Origin: Betaproteobacteria bacterium | GTDB taxonomy: Bacteria; Pseudomonadota; Gammaproteobacteria; Burkholderiales; Burkholderiaceae | Reading direction: 5' to 3' | NCBI GenBank assembly: GCA_947378095.1 | Contig: CANCIL010000007.1 | Location: 1 to 39,168, forward strand | DNA: 39,168 nt | Shown here: in pieces, positions 8,001 through 17,876 of the stretch | Position numbering within the stretch: position 1 is the stretch's first letter | How the letters are laid out: each line of letters starts with the position of its first letter | The notes under the pieces: generated by a model | Database searches by the model: none | What the model saw: only the letters and a program-made list of their open reading frames with translations | Told to the model about the DNA's origin: nothing | Translations under genes and position numbers: made by a program

Positions 8001-8345
8001 TTAGAGTAAAAATCGAGCAGCTGTGTAGACAGCCATGCCGATAATCAGCGTGCTCAGCATTTTCTTGGTCAGATAGAAGGCAATAATGGCAGCAATGCCA
8101 CCCCAAATATTGGGGAGCCGTAGATTAAATTCAGTCACGCTCGTAGCTGCTGCTGGCAAGAAAATTTCTGGGGCCAAGATAGCAATCATGGCTGCTAAAG
8201 GCGCAAACCGAATGGCCTCAAGAACCCAAGCAGGTACCTGAATCCGCTCTCCTAAAATCAAGAAGAAGCTGCGGGTCCACCCAGTGACCAAGGCCATACC
8301 AATAATCAGCCAAAAAATATGGGGGTTAAGATCAATCGTATTCAA
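8001..8345 (-). CDS. azlD: AzlD-family branched-chain amino acid exporter small subunit
   Basis: A 114-residue hydrophobic protein with about four membrane segments and the AzlD pattern (MALVTGWTRSFFLILGERIQVPAWVLEAIRFAPLAAMIAILAPE split over the first half). AzlC and AzlD form a two-subunit exporter of branched-chain amino acids and analogues in the inner membrane (BrnFE-like). The start is a TTG at 8345 that overlaps the azlC stop in a TTGA arrangement, indicating translational coupling. The pair is the promoter-distal end of a five-gene minus-strand set that begins with the MFS gene at 11522. Confidence 0.88.
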   Translation of the reverse strand: MNTIDLNPHIFWLIIGMALVTGWTRSFFLILGERIQVPAWVLEAIRFAPLAAMIAILAPEIFLPAAATSVTEFNLRLPNIWGGIAAIIAFYLTKKMLSTLIIGMAVYTAARFLL

Positions 8346-9067
8346 GGGACGAGTCCTTTGGGAGAGCGATCTGTTTTCATACCAACAAGAATGGCCGCAA
8401 CGATGGCTAGCAAAATATTCAATCGAAATGGCATGCCGTATGTCATCACTGCTACAGCAGCTGCGGTCACTGCAGCCCAGCGCGCTGATGCACGATCGAG
8501 CATCGGCACAATAATCGCAACCAAAGCAATGGCACCAGCAAACTCAAGACCCCAACTATTGGGTATTTGATTGGCAAAGAGAATGCCGGTAATAGAGCCG
8601 ATTTGCCATAGGGCCCAATTGGTAAATTGCATCCCCATTAGCCAATACATGGGTAAATGGGTTTTGTTTTTTCGTTGCTCAGCCATCGTTGGCGGCGTTG
8701 GATACCGCCTCATAAAAAAGAGATAGCTAAAATCCGCAGTGCAATAACCCAATAAGATTCTGCGCCATGCTGGTAAGTAGGCAAAGTGGGCTTGCAAGCC
8801 GAGACTGAAAATCACAAAACGCAGATTCACCATGAATGAGGTGACTAAAATAATCCAAACTGGGAGTCCGGCTGCAATCAATGGGAGAGCCGCTAACTGT
8901 GAAACGCCGGCATAAACAAAGAGGCTCATAGCCAAGGCTTCATACAGCGTCAAAGTGGACTTGGCCATCGCAATGCCGGTCACCAAACCCCAAGTCAAGA
9001 TCGTTACCGCTGACCGAGACATCTCCCTAGCACCCTCATTGAATGCCTGCCTTTGCTCGGGAGTCAT
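8342..9067 (-). CDS. azlC: AzlC-family branched-chain amino acid exporter large subunit
   Basis: A 241-residue inner-membrane protein from the ATG at 9067; a TTG at 9073 would add two residues. The family segment GLVTGIAMAKSTLTLYEALA, then MSLFVYAGVSQLAALPLIAAGLP, and the conserved central MVNLRFVIFSLGLQAHF are visible, with about seven membrane segments. It pairs with AzlD, which overlaps its stop. Known AzlCD/BrnFE systems export leucine, isoleucine, valine and methionine. The start lies 9 bases after the stop of the acidic unknown gene, so co-transcription is very likely. Confidence 0.9.
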   Translation of the reverse strand: MTPEQRQAFNEGAREMSRSAVTILTWGLVTGIAMAKSTLTLYEALAMSLFVYAGVSQLAALPLIAAGLPVWIILVTSFMVNLRFVIFSLGLQAHFAYLPAWRRILLGYCTADFSYLFFMRRYPTPPTMAEQRKNKTHLPMYWLMGMQFTNWALWQIGSITGILFANQIPNSWGLEFAGAIALVAIIVPMLDRASARWAAVTAAAVAVMTYGMPFRLNILLAIVAAILVGMKTDRSPKGLVP

Positions 9068-9076
9068 AGCCAAAGA

Positions 9077-9574
9077 CTAAATCCCCATCGTTCGATGCAA
9101 AATCTTGGGCTTCATCTCTTCCCAAAGACTTTCAAAGTCTTCAATCTTAGATTCCGATAGTTCGATAGGTTGATAGAGGCCCCCAAACACAATGGTTTCT
9201 TTTTTAACCAAGGTCTTGTCAAACTCGGATAAACCGATCGGCTTGTCATCAATATCTCTGGTCAGCTCTGCAGAGCAGACAATCGCATCTTGATCATCAT
9301 GATCTACTACAGCAAATTCAATATATTGCTGATTCTTTTCCACAATCACCAAGGTTCCCCTGGCATAACAAACAGCATCATGCTCTTTGACGATATAAGA
9401 AAGAAATTGATTCTCTTCCTCTTTCTCCATTTGCAGATCATCAATGAAAAAGAGGAATTGATCCCCTTCGCCATTCACTAATGTAAATACCTTAGGAGTA
9501 ACTCCGTGACCTAGCACGAGGTTGCGGTAATAGGATGATATTTCTACAGCGAGGTTTTCTGCAAAGAGATGCAT
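9077..9574 (-). CDS. Acidic protein of unknown function
   Basis: A 165-residue soluble protein I do not recognise. It is strongly acidic (for example DDLQMEKEEENQ and the C-terminal ELSESKIEDFESLWEEMKP), with no signal peptide, membrane segment or metal-binding motif. The alternating hydrophobic pattern in the first 120 residues suggests a mixed alpha/beta fold. It starts with ATG at 9574, 24 bases after the dienelactone hydrolase stop, and ends 9 bases before azlC, so it is expressed with its neighbours. Codon use resembles adjacent genes, supporting a real gene. It has no assignable role. Confidence 0.75.
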   Translation of the reverse strand: MHLFAENLAVEISSYYRNLVLGHGVTPKVFTLVNGEGDQFLFFIDDLQMEKEEENQFLSYIVKEHDAVCYARGTLVIVEKNQQYIEFAVVDHDDQDAIVCSAELTRDIDDKPIGLSEFDKTLVKKETIVFGGLYQPIELSESKIEDFESLWEEMKPKILHRTMGI

Positions 9575-9598
9575 AAGAAAGATGATGTCAAATAATGT

Positions 9599-10282
9599 TT
9601 AAGATAAATGTTTTTTCAGAAACTCAAACGTACGTTTCCATGCCAATTCAGAAGACTCATGGTGATATTGCAAAGGTGCTAGGCCACGGGAGTCGGATTG
9701 GGGATTTGCAAAAGCATGTTTGGCATCGTAATGATGAAATTCATGATGCGCCCCTGCTTCTTTTAACTTTTTCTGCAACTCCTCAACACCAGCCGGTGAG
9801 AAAAACTCATCTTGCATTGACCAATGCCCCATCATGGGCTTAGTAATGTTTTTTGCATCTACAAATTCTGCTGGCGGATTGCCATACCAAACTACAGTGG
9901 CATCTAACTCAGGCACAAAACAAGCCGACAGAACGGTAAGCGCTCCACCCATACAAAAACCGGTAACCGCTACTTTTGAGCTCCCGGTTGCCTTGAGATA
10001 TTGAACCGCGCCACGAATATCCTGAGAAGCAGCATCACCAAAATCTAAACCACTCATTAAGTGTTCAGCCTCATGGGCCTCTAGTGCCAACTTGCCACGA
10101 TATAAGTCAGGAACTAATGCGCGATAACCAGCCTTTGCTAATCGATCAGCCACTTCTTTAATTTGGTCATCCATACCCCACCACTCCTGAATAACTACTA
10201 CTCCAGGCGCATTTGGTTGATTGGGTGGCTCAACTAAATAGCCATCAACTGTTTTGCCGTCAGGTCTTGTAAATTGCACCAT
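9599..10282 (-). CDS. Dienelactone hydrolase family protein
   Basis: A 227-residue alpha/beta hydrolase of DLH type. It has the Cys-type nucleophile elbow GFCMGG (Cys110), Asp158 in MQDEFF, His189 in DAKHAF, and Glu33 in QEWWGM, which activates the cysteine in the family. The prototype opens dienelactone to maleylacetate in chloroaromatic degradation; many chromosomal homologues have other ester or lactone substrates. There is no signal peptide, so it is cytosolic. The start ATG at 10282 has a strong AAAGGAG nearby. It follows the MFS gene by 10 bases. No chlorocatechol genes are adjacent, so the classical pathway is not supported. Confidence 0.92.
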   Translation of the reverse strand: MVQFTRPDGKTVDGYLVEPPNQPNAPGVVVIQEWWGMDDQIKEVADRLAKAGYRALVPDLYRGKLALEAHEAEHLMSGLDFGDAASQDIRGAVQYLKATGSSKVAVTGFCMGGALTVLSACFVPELDATVVWYGNPPAEFVDAKNITKPMMGHWSMQDEFFSPAGVEELQKKLKEAGAHHEFHHYDAKHAFANPQSDSRGLAPLQYHHESSELAWKRTFEFLKKHLS

Positions 10283-10292
10283 GGTCGCTCCT

Positions 10293-11522
10293 TTAGGTTT
10301 TTTTAGTATCTGAATGAATATATCCTACCAGCCAAATGGTGATGAGCCCACAAAATGCTGCGCCGTAACCTACGATGTTGTAGTGCTCCATCTTGCCATC
10401 AGCGCCAATCGTGACCACCATACCAGCCAAAACTGTAGCGACGCCTGAAGCAAACATTTGCACTGATCCAATCAGACTCATAAAGGTACCGCGAATTTTG
10501 TTTTCCACTACTTGACTGACCATCGCCATCGCAGGAATCATTCTTCCCGATACCAAAATAAAGAATGCAGTTGAGTTGATCAACACAATCCATAGGGGCG
10601 TCACTGGCAAATTGGTAGTCACTAGTAATGGCACGAGGCTGACTACTGCCAAGAATCGAAACACTTTAACTTTGCCGTATTGATCGGCCATATGACCAAT
10701 AAAACGCGAGCTCATGAGGGTTGCAACCCCACCGCATAAATAAATCAAGGATATATATGAACTATTGATACCCACATTCGAAGTCAGATAGAGCGCAATA
10801 TAAGGAATCACTGAGAACCCAGTGATCATGATGAAGGCCATGAAGATAAAGGCCTTGAGATGCTGATGCGCAAGCAAAATCTTCAAGATTTGGCTTAAGC
10901 GACTACCCTCATGAACGTGATCTAGATGGCCAGCGATCTTAGGAATATTGCGATAACCCAAATACAAAATCAATAATGAGATCAGCGCAATAAAGATAAA
11001 GGGAGCGCGCCAACCTAAGAAAGCAATATGGTGCGCCAGAAATAAACTGAGTGGCACACCGGCGACGGTAGAGACTGAGAATGCAGCCATCACCGTTCCC
11101 AACGCCTTCCCTCTTCGCTCAAACGGGATAGAGTCAGCCACAATGGTCTGCACCAGAGATCCTAGGATCCCACCAAACGCACCAGCAAAAGCACGCGCAA
11201 TAAATAGGGTTTCATAACTAGGGGCTAGACCACAAGCCAAGGTCGCCACAATAAAGCAGGCATATAAGCTCAGCAATAATTGACGACGCTCAAAGCGATC
11301 CACATAGTAAGTAGCAAAGATCCCAGCAATCGCTGCCGCAAATGTATAAGAAGACAGCAATAAGCCGAATTGATGCGTATTGATATTGAGCGCTTGAATA
11401 AACTCCGGACCCAAGGGCATCATGATCATGAAGTCCAGGATATGGGTGAATTGAATCCCCGCTAGCGCGAATAAGAAGAAGCGTTCTTTCTTTTGACTTT
11501 CCGGAGATGATAGTGCGTTCAA
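10293..11522 (-). CDS. MFS transporter (AraJ/arabinose-efflux-like)
   Basis: A 409-residue inner-membrane protein with about 12 membrane segments in two halves. The first half carries the DHA1-type signature (LLLSSYTFAAAIAGIFATYY, then VDRFERRQLLL) and GALGG-like helices (ARAFAGAFGGILGSLVQTIV), followed by RRGKALGTVMAAFSVSTVAG. Relatives export drugs or sugars; the substrate is unknown. The in-frame start is a TTG at 11522; a stop lies a little upstream and no ATG is available before the first membrane segment. It heads the minus-strand set that includes dlh, the acidic protein and azlCD. Confidence 0.9.
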   Translation of the reverse strand: MNALSSPESQKKERFFLFALAGIQFTHILDFMIMMPLGPEFIQALNINTHQFGLLLSSYTFAAAIAGIFATYYVDRFERRQLLLSLYACFIVATLACGLAPSYETLFIARAFAGAFGGILGSLVQTIVADSIPFERRGKALGTVMAAFSVSTVAGVPLSLFLAHHIAFLGWRAPFIFIALISLLILYLGYRNIPKIAGHLDHVHEGSRLSQILKILLAHQHLKAFIFMAFIMITGFSVIPYIALYLTSNVGINSSYISLIYLCGGVATLMSSRFIGHMADQYGKVKVFRFLAVVSLVPLLVTTNLPVTPLWIVLINSTAFFILVSGRMIPAMAMVSQVVENKIRGTFMSLIGSVQMFASGVATVLAGMVVTIGADGKMEHYNIVGYGAAFCGLITIWLVGYIHSDTKKT

Positions 11523-11607
11523 TGCAGGCTTTACTTGAATTAGGGGAGTATGTCATTATCATCCCTTAGACCAATTCCCGTGTCAGATGCCCCAATAGAT
11601 TTAGCCT

Positions 11608-12093
11608 ATGAATACATTTCTCAGCAACTACCCTCTTCTTTTGCCTTTACTAAAAGAGATCCTAGTAGGAACCTTTTTCCTATTAATCATTCTCATCTAT
11701 CACGGTAGCGCCATTAATAAAGTGACCATGAGGTTTGATCGCCTGACCGAGAACAATTTGGCAAAAAAACAGTACAACTGGGTGTTTTTCCATCTTTATG
11801 TAGCCTTTAACTCCATAGCCCTGATTCATATTTTTGAAGTCCTACTTTGGGCAATCTTTTTAAGGATGCTAGGCCTAGTAGATGACACCCTGAGCGCTAT
11901 CATCTTTTCTGGTAGTTGCTATACCACTGTAGGATTTGCTCCAGATAGCCTCCCTTATGGATGGAAAAGCTTAGCCTTCTTCATAGCGTTTACCGGCCTC
12001 TTTTCCTTGGCCTGGACTACCTCAGCCATGATCAACATGACCAATGTCTACAGACAAGCCTGGAGAGCTAAATATCAACACAAATATCATTAA
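11608..12093 (+). CDS. Ion-channel-like membrane protein with potassium-channel pore motif
   Basis: A 161-residue inner-membrane protein with hydrophobic segments near 15-33, 58-88 and 122-142. Between the last two is a re-entrant pore-like stretch, CYTTVGFAPDSLPYGWK (104-120). TTVGF (106-110) matches the K+ selectivity filter TVGYG/TVGFG of the Ion_trans_2 family, except that Ala111 replaces the second glycine. There is no cytosolic RCK or cyclic-nucleotide domain. It may conduct cations with altered selectivity or may be a non-conducting relative. It diverges from the MFS gene across 85 bases, so it has its own promoter. Confidence 0.75.
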   Translation: MNTFLSNYPLLLPLLKEILVGTFFLLIILIYHGSAINKVTMRFDRLTENNLAKKQYNWVFFHLYVAFNSIALIHIFEVLLWAIFLRMLGLVDDTLSAIIFSGSCYTTVGFAPDSLPYGWKSLAFFIAFTGLFSLAWTTSAMINMTNVYRQAWRAKYQHKYH

Positions 12094-12121
12094 TGTGCTG
12101 TCCTGCAACAATTTTGCTAAA

Positions 12122-12150
12122 TTAAGAGTATCATCAGGGTATACCCTTAA
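12122..12150. promoter_or_regulatory. Palindromic leader next to a ribosome binding site
   Basis: TTAAGAGTAT (12122-12131) pairs with ATACCCTTAA (12141-12150) at nine of ten positions. Inside it, GGGTATACCC (12137-12146) is a perfect 10-base palindrome. The right arm runs into the AAGGAGA ribosome binding site of the 51-residue gene, so it could be an operator or an RNA fold that masks the site. It shares the GGTATACC core with the dyad at 1850-1884, which may be chance. Confidence 0.35.
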
Positions 12151-12161
12151 GGAGACGCAAA

Positions 12162-12317
12162 ATGGCACATTCAAACTCAGTTCAGTATCAACAGTCACAA
12201 GGCTTTGGTTTTAAGCCTTTATTCGCAATTCGCGACTTTTTTGCCCTACTTTCCTCAGCTTGGGCTGAAGCTAAAGTAATGGAACAGAAAAGTCACAAAA
12301 ACAGCGCAAATTGGTAA
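12162..12317 (+). CDS. Small 51-residue protein of unknown function
   Basis: An ATG at 12162 follows AAGGAGA (12149-12155) at good spacing and opens a 51-residue frame ending in TAA at 12317. The peptide is Gln/Ser-rich at the start, then has an amphipathic aromatic segment (FKPLFAIRDFFALLSSAWAE, about 17-36) and a basic tail. There is no signal peptide and no full membrane span; it could lie on a membrane surface or on a partner protein. A terminator 52 bases after the stop (12369-12402) marks it as a monocistronic unit. The ribosome binding site, leader palindrome and terminator together support a real gene. Confidence 0.65.
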   Translation: MAHSNSVQYQQSQGFGFKPLFAIRDFFALLSSAWAEAKVMEQKSHKNSANW

Positions 12318-12368
12318 TAAAACACTGATTTTTAGCGTTTTTAGGCCTGAAATGGCCTTAATGTGATC

Positions 12369-12402
12369 AAAAAAAGCCTCTAATTCTTTTAGAAGCTTTT
12401 TT
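12369..12402. terminator. Bidirectional rho-independent terminator
   Basis: AAAAAAGCCTCTAA and TTAGAAGCTTTTTT form a stem with one mismatch around TTCTT, with A-run and T-run flanks in both directions. It sits between the 51-residue gene (plus) and the C39-like gene (minus) that converge on it, so it can end both transcripts. Confidence 0.75.
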
Positions 12403-12431
12403 CTTGGGTGTTTTGATGGTTTTTTGACACC

Positions 12432-12923
12432 CTATCGCTTACGGTAATAGCCATAAACGCATCGATTACCACCTCGTGAGGGGTCATGAGTATCTTGAAT
12501 CATTCCATGAATAATCGCTGTTAAGTGCTTGGAAACCTTAACAATTAATACTCCATCTGGAAGCTCATTTGGCCTCAGGTGCACCTGACAACCCGCCCCG
12601 ACTTTCATGGTTGGGACCCATTCAAAACCTAGGCCAATGATGTAATCGTGAAAAACATTTCGATGGTTGCCATTACGCGGGGATGACCCTGTCTGATTTA
12701 AGCGTCTAGCCAGCTTATCGTTACGCAAATCAGCATAGCTGGCATTGGCACTTTTTAAGTCCTCATAGACCTGGAGGTAGGGCAAATTCGCTGCAATGGC
12801 AATCGATCGGACAACACAATCGCCAGCACCCCCTTTAAAGCCAGCCGCCTCCCTACCCCCATCGTTTCTCTGAAATGGGTAAGTTGGCACAGGGCGTGCA
12901 AAAGGGTTTAAGAAGCTAAACAT
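12432..12923 (-). CDS. Papain/C39-like fold protein, function unknown
   Basis: A 163-residue protein with the pattern of a small cysteine peptidase-like fold. Cys36 in GGAGDCVVRSIAIA starts a helix, as papain-family nucleophiles do. His133 lies in VSKHLTAIIHG on a predicted strand, and Asp144 or Asp147 (QDTHDPSR) follows. There is no signal peptide or fused domain, and no adjacent ABC exporter, so it is not a bacteriocin-processing peptidase by context. An Arg-rich tail (YYRKR) ends it. It could be a peptidase, a transglutaminase-like enzyme or an inactive relative. Similar proteins appear as hypothetical ORFs in bacteria and phages. It stands alone between two terminators. Confidence 0.75.
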   Translation of the reverse strand: MFSFLNPFARPVPTYPFQRNDGGREAAGFKGGAGDCVVRSIAIAANLPYLQVYEDLKSANASYADLRNDKLARRLNQTGSSPRNGNHRNVFHDYIIGLGFEWVPTMKVGAGCQVHLRPNELPDGVLIVKVSKHLTAIIHGMIQDTHDPSRGGNRCVYGYYRKR

Positions 12924-12954
12924 ATCGGCATTATCTGACCAGAATCTGGGGTCT

Positions 12955-12991
12955 CAAAACAAAAATGGACTTGCCTTACGACAAATCCATT
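12955..12991 (-). terminator. Rho-independent terminator of malate synthase
   Basis: Read on the minus strand, AATGGATTTG (12991-12982) and CAAGTCCATT (12973-12964) pair with one mismatch around an 8-base loop and run into TTTTTGTTTT. It lies 25 bases after the glcB stop and ends the purA-glcB side of the conserved minus-strand block. Confidence 0.7.
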
Positions 12992-13015
12992 CTGCTTAAA
13001 GATCAGCCTAGCTAA

Positions 13016-15229
13016 TTAAGCGCTAGCCTTCTTTACCTCAAGACGCCATGCATGGAGTAATGGCTCGGTATAGCCATTAGGTTGCTCAAGACCTTTGAAG
13101 ATCAAATCGCTAGCCGCCTTATAGGCATACGAATCTTTGTAGTTAGGCATCATAGGCTTGTACAAAGCATCGCCAGCATTTTGACCGTCAACTACTTTAG
13201 CCATGCGCTGCAAGCTCTCGTTCACTTGATCTGAAGTCACAATGCCATGCAACAACCAGTTCGCAATATGTTGGCTGGAGATACGTAATGTCGCGCGGTC
13301 TTCCATCAAGCCTACGTTATGAATATCAGGCACCTTAGAGCAACCAACACCTTGATCAATCCAACGAACCACATAACCCAAAATACCTTGGCAATTGTTA
13401 TCCAACTCCTGCTGAATCTCTTCCTTAGACCAGTTCGCCTTTTCAACTACGGGAACAGTTAACAAGTCATTGATGAGCGCTTCGGCTTCAGCGGCAGTAT
13501 CCAGTTTTTCCATTTCCTTTTGTAGTTCAGCTACATTCACTTGATGGTAGTGCAGAGCATGCAAAGTAGCGGCTGTTGGTGAAGGTACCCAAGCTGTATT
13601 AGCGCCAGCCTTTGGATGAACAATTTTTTGCTCAACCATGGCTTTCATCATGTCAGGCATAGCCCACATACCTTTACCGATTTGTGCACGACCACGCAAA
13701 CCACAATCTAAACCAGCGAAAACGTTACGACGCTCGTAAGCAGATAACCACTTACTGGTCTTCATATCACCCTTACGCATCATTGGGCCGGCATACATAG
13801 CGGTATGCATTTCATCACCAGTACGATCCAAGAAGCCGGTATTAATAAAGGCAACGCGTGCACCTGCAGCCGCAATCGCTGCCTTAATGTTCGCACTCAT
13901 ACGACGCTCTTCATCCATGATGCCAAGCTTCACAGTATCTGCTGGCAAACCTAATAAGTTCTCAACGCGGCCAAAGAGCTCGGCAGCAAAGGCCACTTCT
14001 TCTGGACTATGCATTTTTGGCTTAACAATATAAACAGAGCCCTTGCGAGTATTACCAATCGCCTGGCTAGCAGGACGATTAATGTCATACAAGGCAATCA
14101 ATACAGTTACGACTGCATCCAAGATCCCTTCGTAGATCTCTTTACCTTCACCAGTCATGATCGCTGGGTTAGTCATCAAGTGGCCGACGTTACGCAGGAA
14201 CAAGAGTGAGCGACCATGTAATGTCACAAGACCATCTTTAGCGTTAACTGCACCAATGCCAGCTTTGTACTGGCGATCGGGATTGAGAGCGCGTGTGATG
14301 GTTTTGCCACCCTTGCTCACTTGCTCAACTAAAGTGCCTTTCAAAATACCAAGCCAGTTTTCATAGGCAAGTACTTTGTCATCGGCATCGACTGCCGCAA
14401 TAGAGTCTTCCAAATCCAAAATCGTCGATAAAGCCGCTTCTAAAACAACATCGTTGATGCCTGCAGGATCGCTGGCACCAATGGTTTTGCTCTTATCAAT
14501 TTCGATATCAATGTGCACGCCATTGTTGCGTAACAAGATCGAGCTTGGTGCAGCTGCATCGCCTTGGAATCCCACAAACTGCTTCTCATCTGCCAAGCCA
14601 GTAGTGCTACCGTCTTTTAATTTGACAGAAAGCTTATTGCCATCGACTGTGTAGGCTGCGGAATCACGATGTGAGCCTTTAGCCAAAGGTGCCGCTTGAT
14701 CTAAAAAGTTACGCGCAAAGGCCACTACTTTGGCGCCACGGATTGGGTTATAGGCGCCTGCTTTAGTAGCGCCATCTTCTTCTGAAAGCACATCGGTGCC
14801 ATACAAAGCATCATACAAAGAACCCCAACGTGCATTTGCTGCATTCAATGCGTAGCGTGCATTGAGAACAGGAACCACTAACTGTGGACCAGCTTGTAGT
14901 GCAAGCTCGTCATCCACATTTTGAGTAGTGCCAACCACTTTGCCTGGTACTTCATCTAAGTAGCCAATTTGTTTTAAGAATTGACGATAAGCAGGCATAT
15001 CCTTAATTGGGCCTGGATTGGCTTGATGCCATTTATCCAAATCTACCTGAATACGGTCACGCTTAGCCAGCAATGCGTCATTCTTGGGTGTGAGATCTTT
15101 AACGATTTGATCAAAACCTTTCCAAAAATCAGCACTTTTAATACCAGTTCCAGGAAGAACTTTGTCTTCAATGAAACGGTAAAGTGGTGTTGCAACTTGG
15201 AGGCTATTACAGGTAGTGCGCGCAGTCAT
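13016..15229 (-). CDS. glcB: Malate synthase G
   Basis: A 737-residue protein, close to the ~723 of E. coli GlcB and much longer than malate synthase A. It condenses glyoxylate with acetyl-CoA to malate in the cytosol. Visible family segments include [13 protein letters not shown] at the start, [20 protein letters not shown] with an active-site Arg, [49 protein letters not shown] and GIDQ-like [14 protein letters not shown]. In many bacteria it serves glycolate/glyoxylate use. Isocitrate lyase and glycolate oxidase genes are not in the window. It lies 59 bases after purA and has its own terminator. Confidence 0.97.
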   Translation of the reverse strand: MTARTTCNSLQVATPLYRFIEDKVLPGTGIKSADFWKGFDQIVKDLTPKNDALLAKRDRIQVDLDKWHQANPGPIKDMPAYRQFLKQIGYLDEVPGKVVGTTQNVDDELALQAGPQLVVPVLNARYALNAANARWGSLYDALYGTDVLSEEDGATKAGAYNPIRGAKVVAFARNFLDQAAPLAKGSHRDSAAYTVDGNKLSVKLKDGSTTGLADEKQFVGFQGDAAAPSSILLRNNGVHIDIEIDKSKTIGASDPAGINDVVLEAALSTILDLEDSIAAVDADDKVLAYENWLGILKGTLVEQVSKGGKTITRALNPDRQYKAGIGAVNAKDGLVTLHGRSLLFLRNVGHLMTNPAIMTGEGKEIYEGILDAVVTVLIALYDINRPASQAIGNTRKGSVYIVKPKMHSPEEVAFAAELFGRVENLLGLPADTVKLGIMDEERRMSANIKAAIAAAGARVAFINTGFLDRTGDEMHTAMYAGPMMRKGDMKTSKWLSAYERRNVFAGLDCGLRGRAQIGKGMWAMPDMMKAMVEQKIVHPKAGANTAWVPSPTAATLHALHYHQVNVAELQKEMEKLDTAAEAEALINDLLTVPVVEKANWSKEEIQQELDNNCQGILGYVVRWIDQGVGCSKVPDIHNVGLMEDRATLRISSQHIANWLLHGIVTSDQVNESLQRMAKVVDGQNAGDALYKPMMPNYKDSYAYKAASDLIFKGLEQPNGYTEPLLHAWRLEVKKASA

Positions 15230-15288
15230 TTTGTAAACCTTTGTTTCTGATACGAATGTTAATAAAAGGGGGAATTAAATATTGTCCA

Positions 15289-16671
<1,383 letters not shown>

Positions 16672-16689
16672 CTAGTAAATAGGGGGCGT

Positions 16690-17856
16690 TTATTTTTTCT
16701 GCACCACTTCCCATGCATTACCCTGCTTTACTAATTCACGATCGCAGACGTATTCAGCTGATTCGACTGCGCCGCCAGCTAGAACCTGAATGACTACCTC
16801 TCCACGATTTCGTAACTGCGCTATCGCTGTATTTAAGGCAGCGTCGTCTAACCATGGTGATGCAATCGCCATCTTGCGAACATCTAATGGGGATAGATTG
16901 GCCAAGGTTAATAAATCTAAGGAGAAGCCAGTGGCAGGACGTGATCGACCAAAGGCCTGACCAACATGATCATAGCGACCGCCTCGTGCAATCGGTTGTG
17001 GCAACTTCTCAACATAAGCAGCAAACATGACACCGCTGTGATATTGATAGCCACGCAGATCAGATAAATCAATGCTGAGCTCTAAACCATTAGATAAGTT
17101 TGCGCTAGCAGCAACTAAGCGCTCAAGATCATTCAATGCCTGGTCAATTGATGCATGCTTAGGTAATGCTTTTTTTGCTTTAACCAATACTTCAGCACAA
17201 GGACCGTTTAATTCGGTCAGCGCCATCAATGCTTGTGCTGTTTTAGCTGGTACACGGGCTGCCCATTGAGTGAGACGCGGACGGTCTTTGCTTTGCAAGA
17301 GATCGTAAAGTTCCTCAATCGATTCTTTATCTAAAGCCTGTCCATCCAAAATGCCCGTCAAAATACCAGCATGCGATAAGTCGAGATAGACCTTGCTTAA
17401 GCCGGCAAGCCCAAGTGTTTTTAGAAGTAATGAGATCGCTTCAAAATCGGCTTCCCAAGTTGCACATCCGTAGATTTCTGCTCCAAGCTGTAATTGTTCA
17501 CGAGCAGAACTACCTACCGGAGTTCGAGCATGGGCAACTGAGCCCGCATAACAAAGTCTTGTCACGCCAGCGCGATTCAATAAGTGGGCATCAATGCGGG
17601 CGACTTGCGGAGTGATATCCGCACGGAGACCTAAGGTACGGCCAGATAACTGATCAACTAATTTAAAGGTTTGTAAATTGAGATCTGAGCCAGTACCCGT
17701 TAGCAAGGAATCCAAAAATTCCAAGATAGGAGGAGCGACCAACTCGTAACCGTAGGATTGATATAAATCCAGAATGCTACGACGCAGACTCTCTACCTTA
17801 CGAGCCTCTGCTGGCAGAACGTCTGCAATATCTTCAGGAAGTAACCAACGATTCAT
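16690..17856 (-). CDS. hisZ: ATP phosphoribosyltransferase regulatory subunit
   Basis: A 388-residue HisRS-like protein lacking the anticodon-binding domain, as expected for HisZ. It partners the short HisG to form the first, feedback-regulated enzyme of histidine synthesis. Features include LPEDIADVLPAEARKVESLR at the start, class II motif-2-like ELVAPPILEFLDSLLTGTG, LRADITPQVARIDAHL, CYAGSVAHA and the HisRS-like RGGRYDHVGQAFGRSRPATGFS near the end. hisG is not in this window. The true HisRS lies about 8 kb upstream on the same strand (25101-26429) and differs in length and motifs. The start is ATG at 17856, 20 bases after hflC. Confidence 0.95.
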   Translation of the reverse strand: MNRWLLPEDIADVLPAEARKVESLRRSILDLYQSYGYELVAPPILEFLDSLLTGTGSDLNLQTFKLVDQLSGRTLGLRADITPQVARIDAHLLNRAGVTRLCYAGSVAHARTPVGSSAREQLQLGAEIYGCATWEADFEAISLLLKTLGLAGLSKVYLDLSHAGILTGILDGQALDKESIEELYDLLQSKDRPRLTQWAARVPAKTAQALMALTELNGPCAEVLVKAKKALPKHASIDQALNDLERLVAASANLSNGLELSIDLSDLRGYQYHSGVMFAAYVEKLPQPIARGGRYDHVGQAFGRSRPATGFSLDLLTLANLSPLDVRKMAIASPWLDDAALNTAIAQLRNRGEVVIQVLAGGAVESAEYVCDRELVKQGNAWEVVQKK

Positions 17857-17876
17857 GATGTAAACGATTCACTCTC

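Noticed and set aside
9599-10282. Dienelactone hydrolase as part of a chlorocatechol pathway
   Set aside because: There is no chlorocatechol dioxygenase, cycloisomerase or maleylacetate reductase gene in the window.
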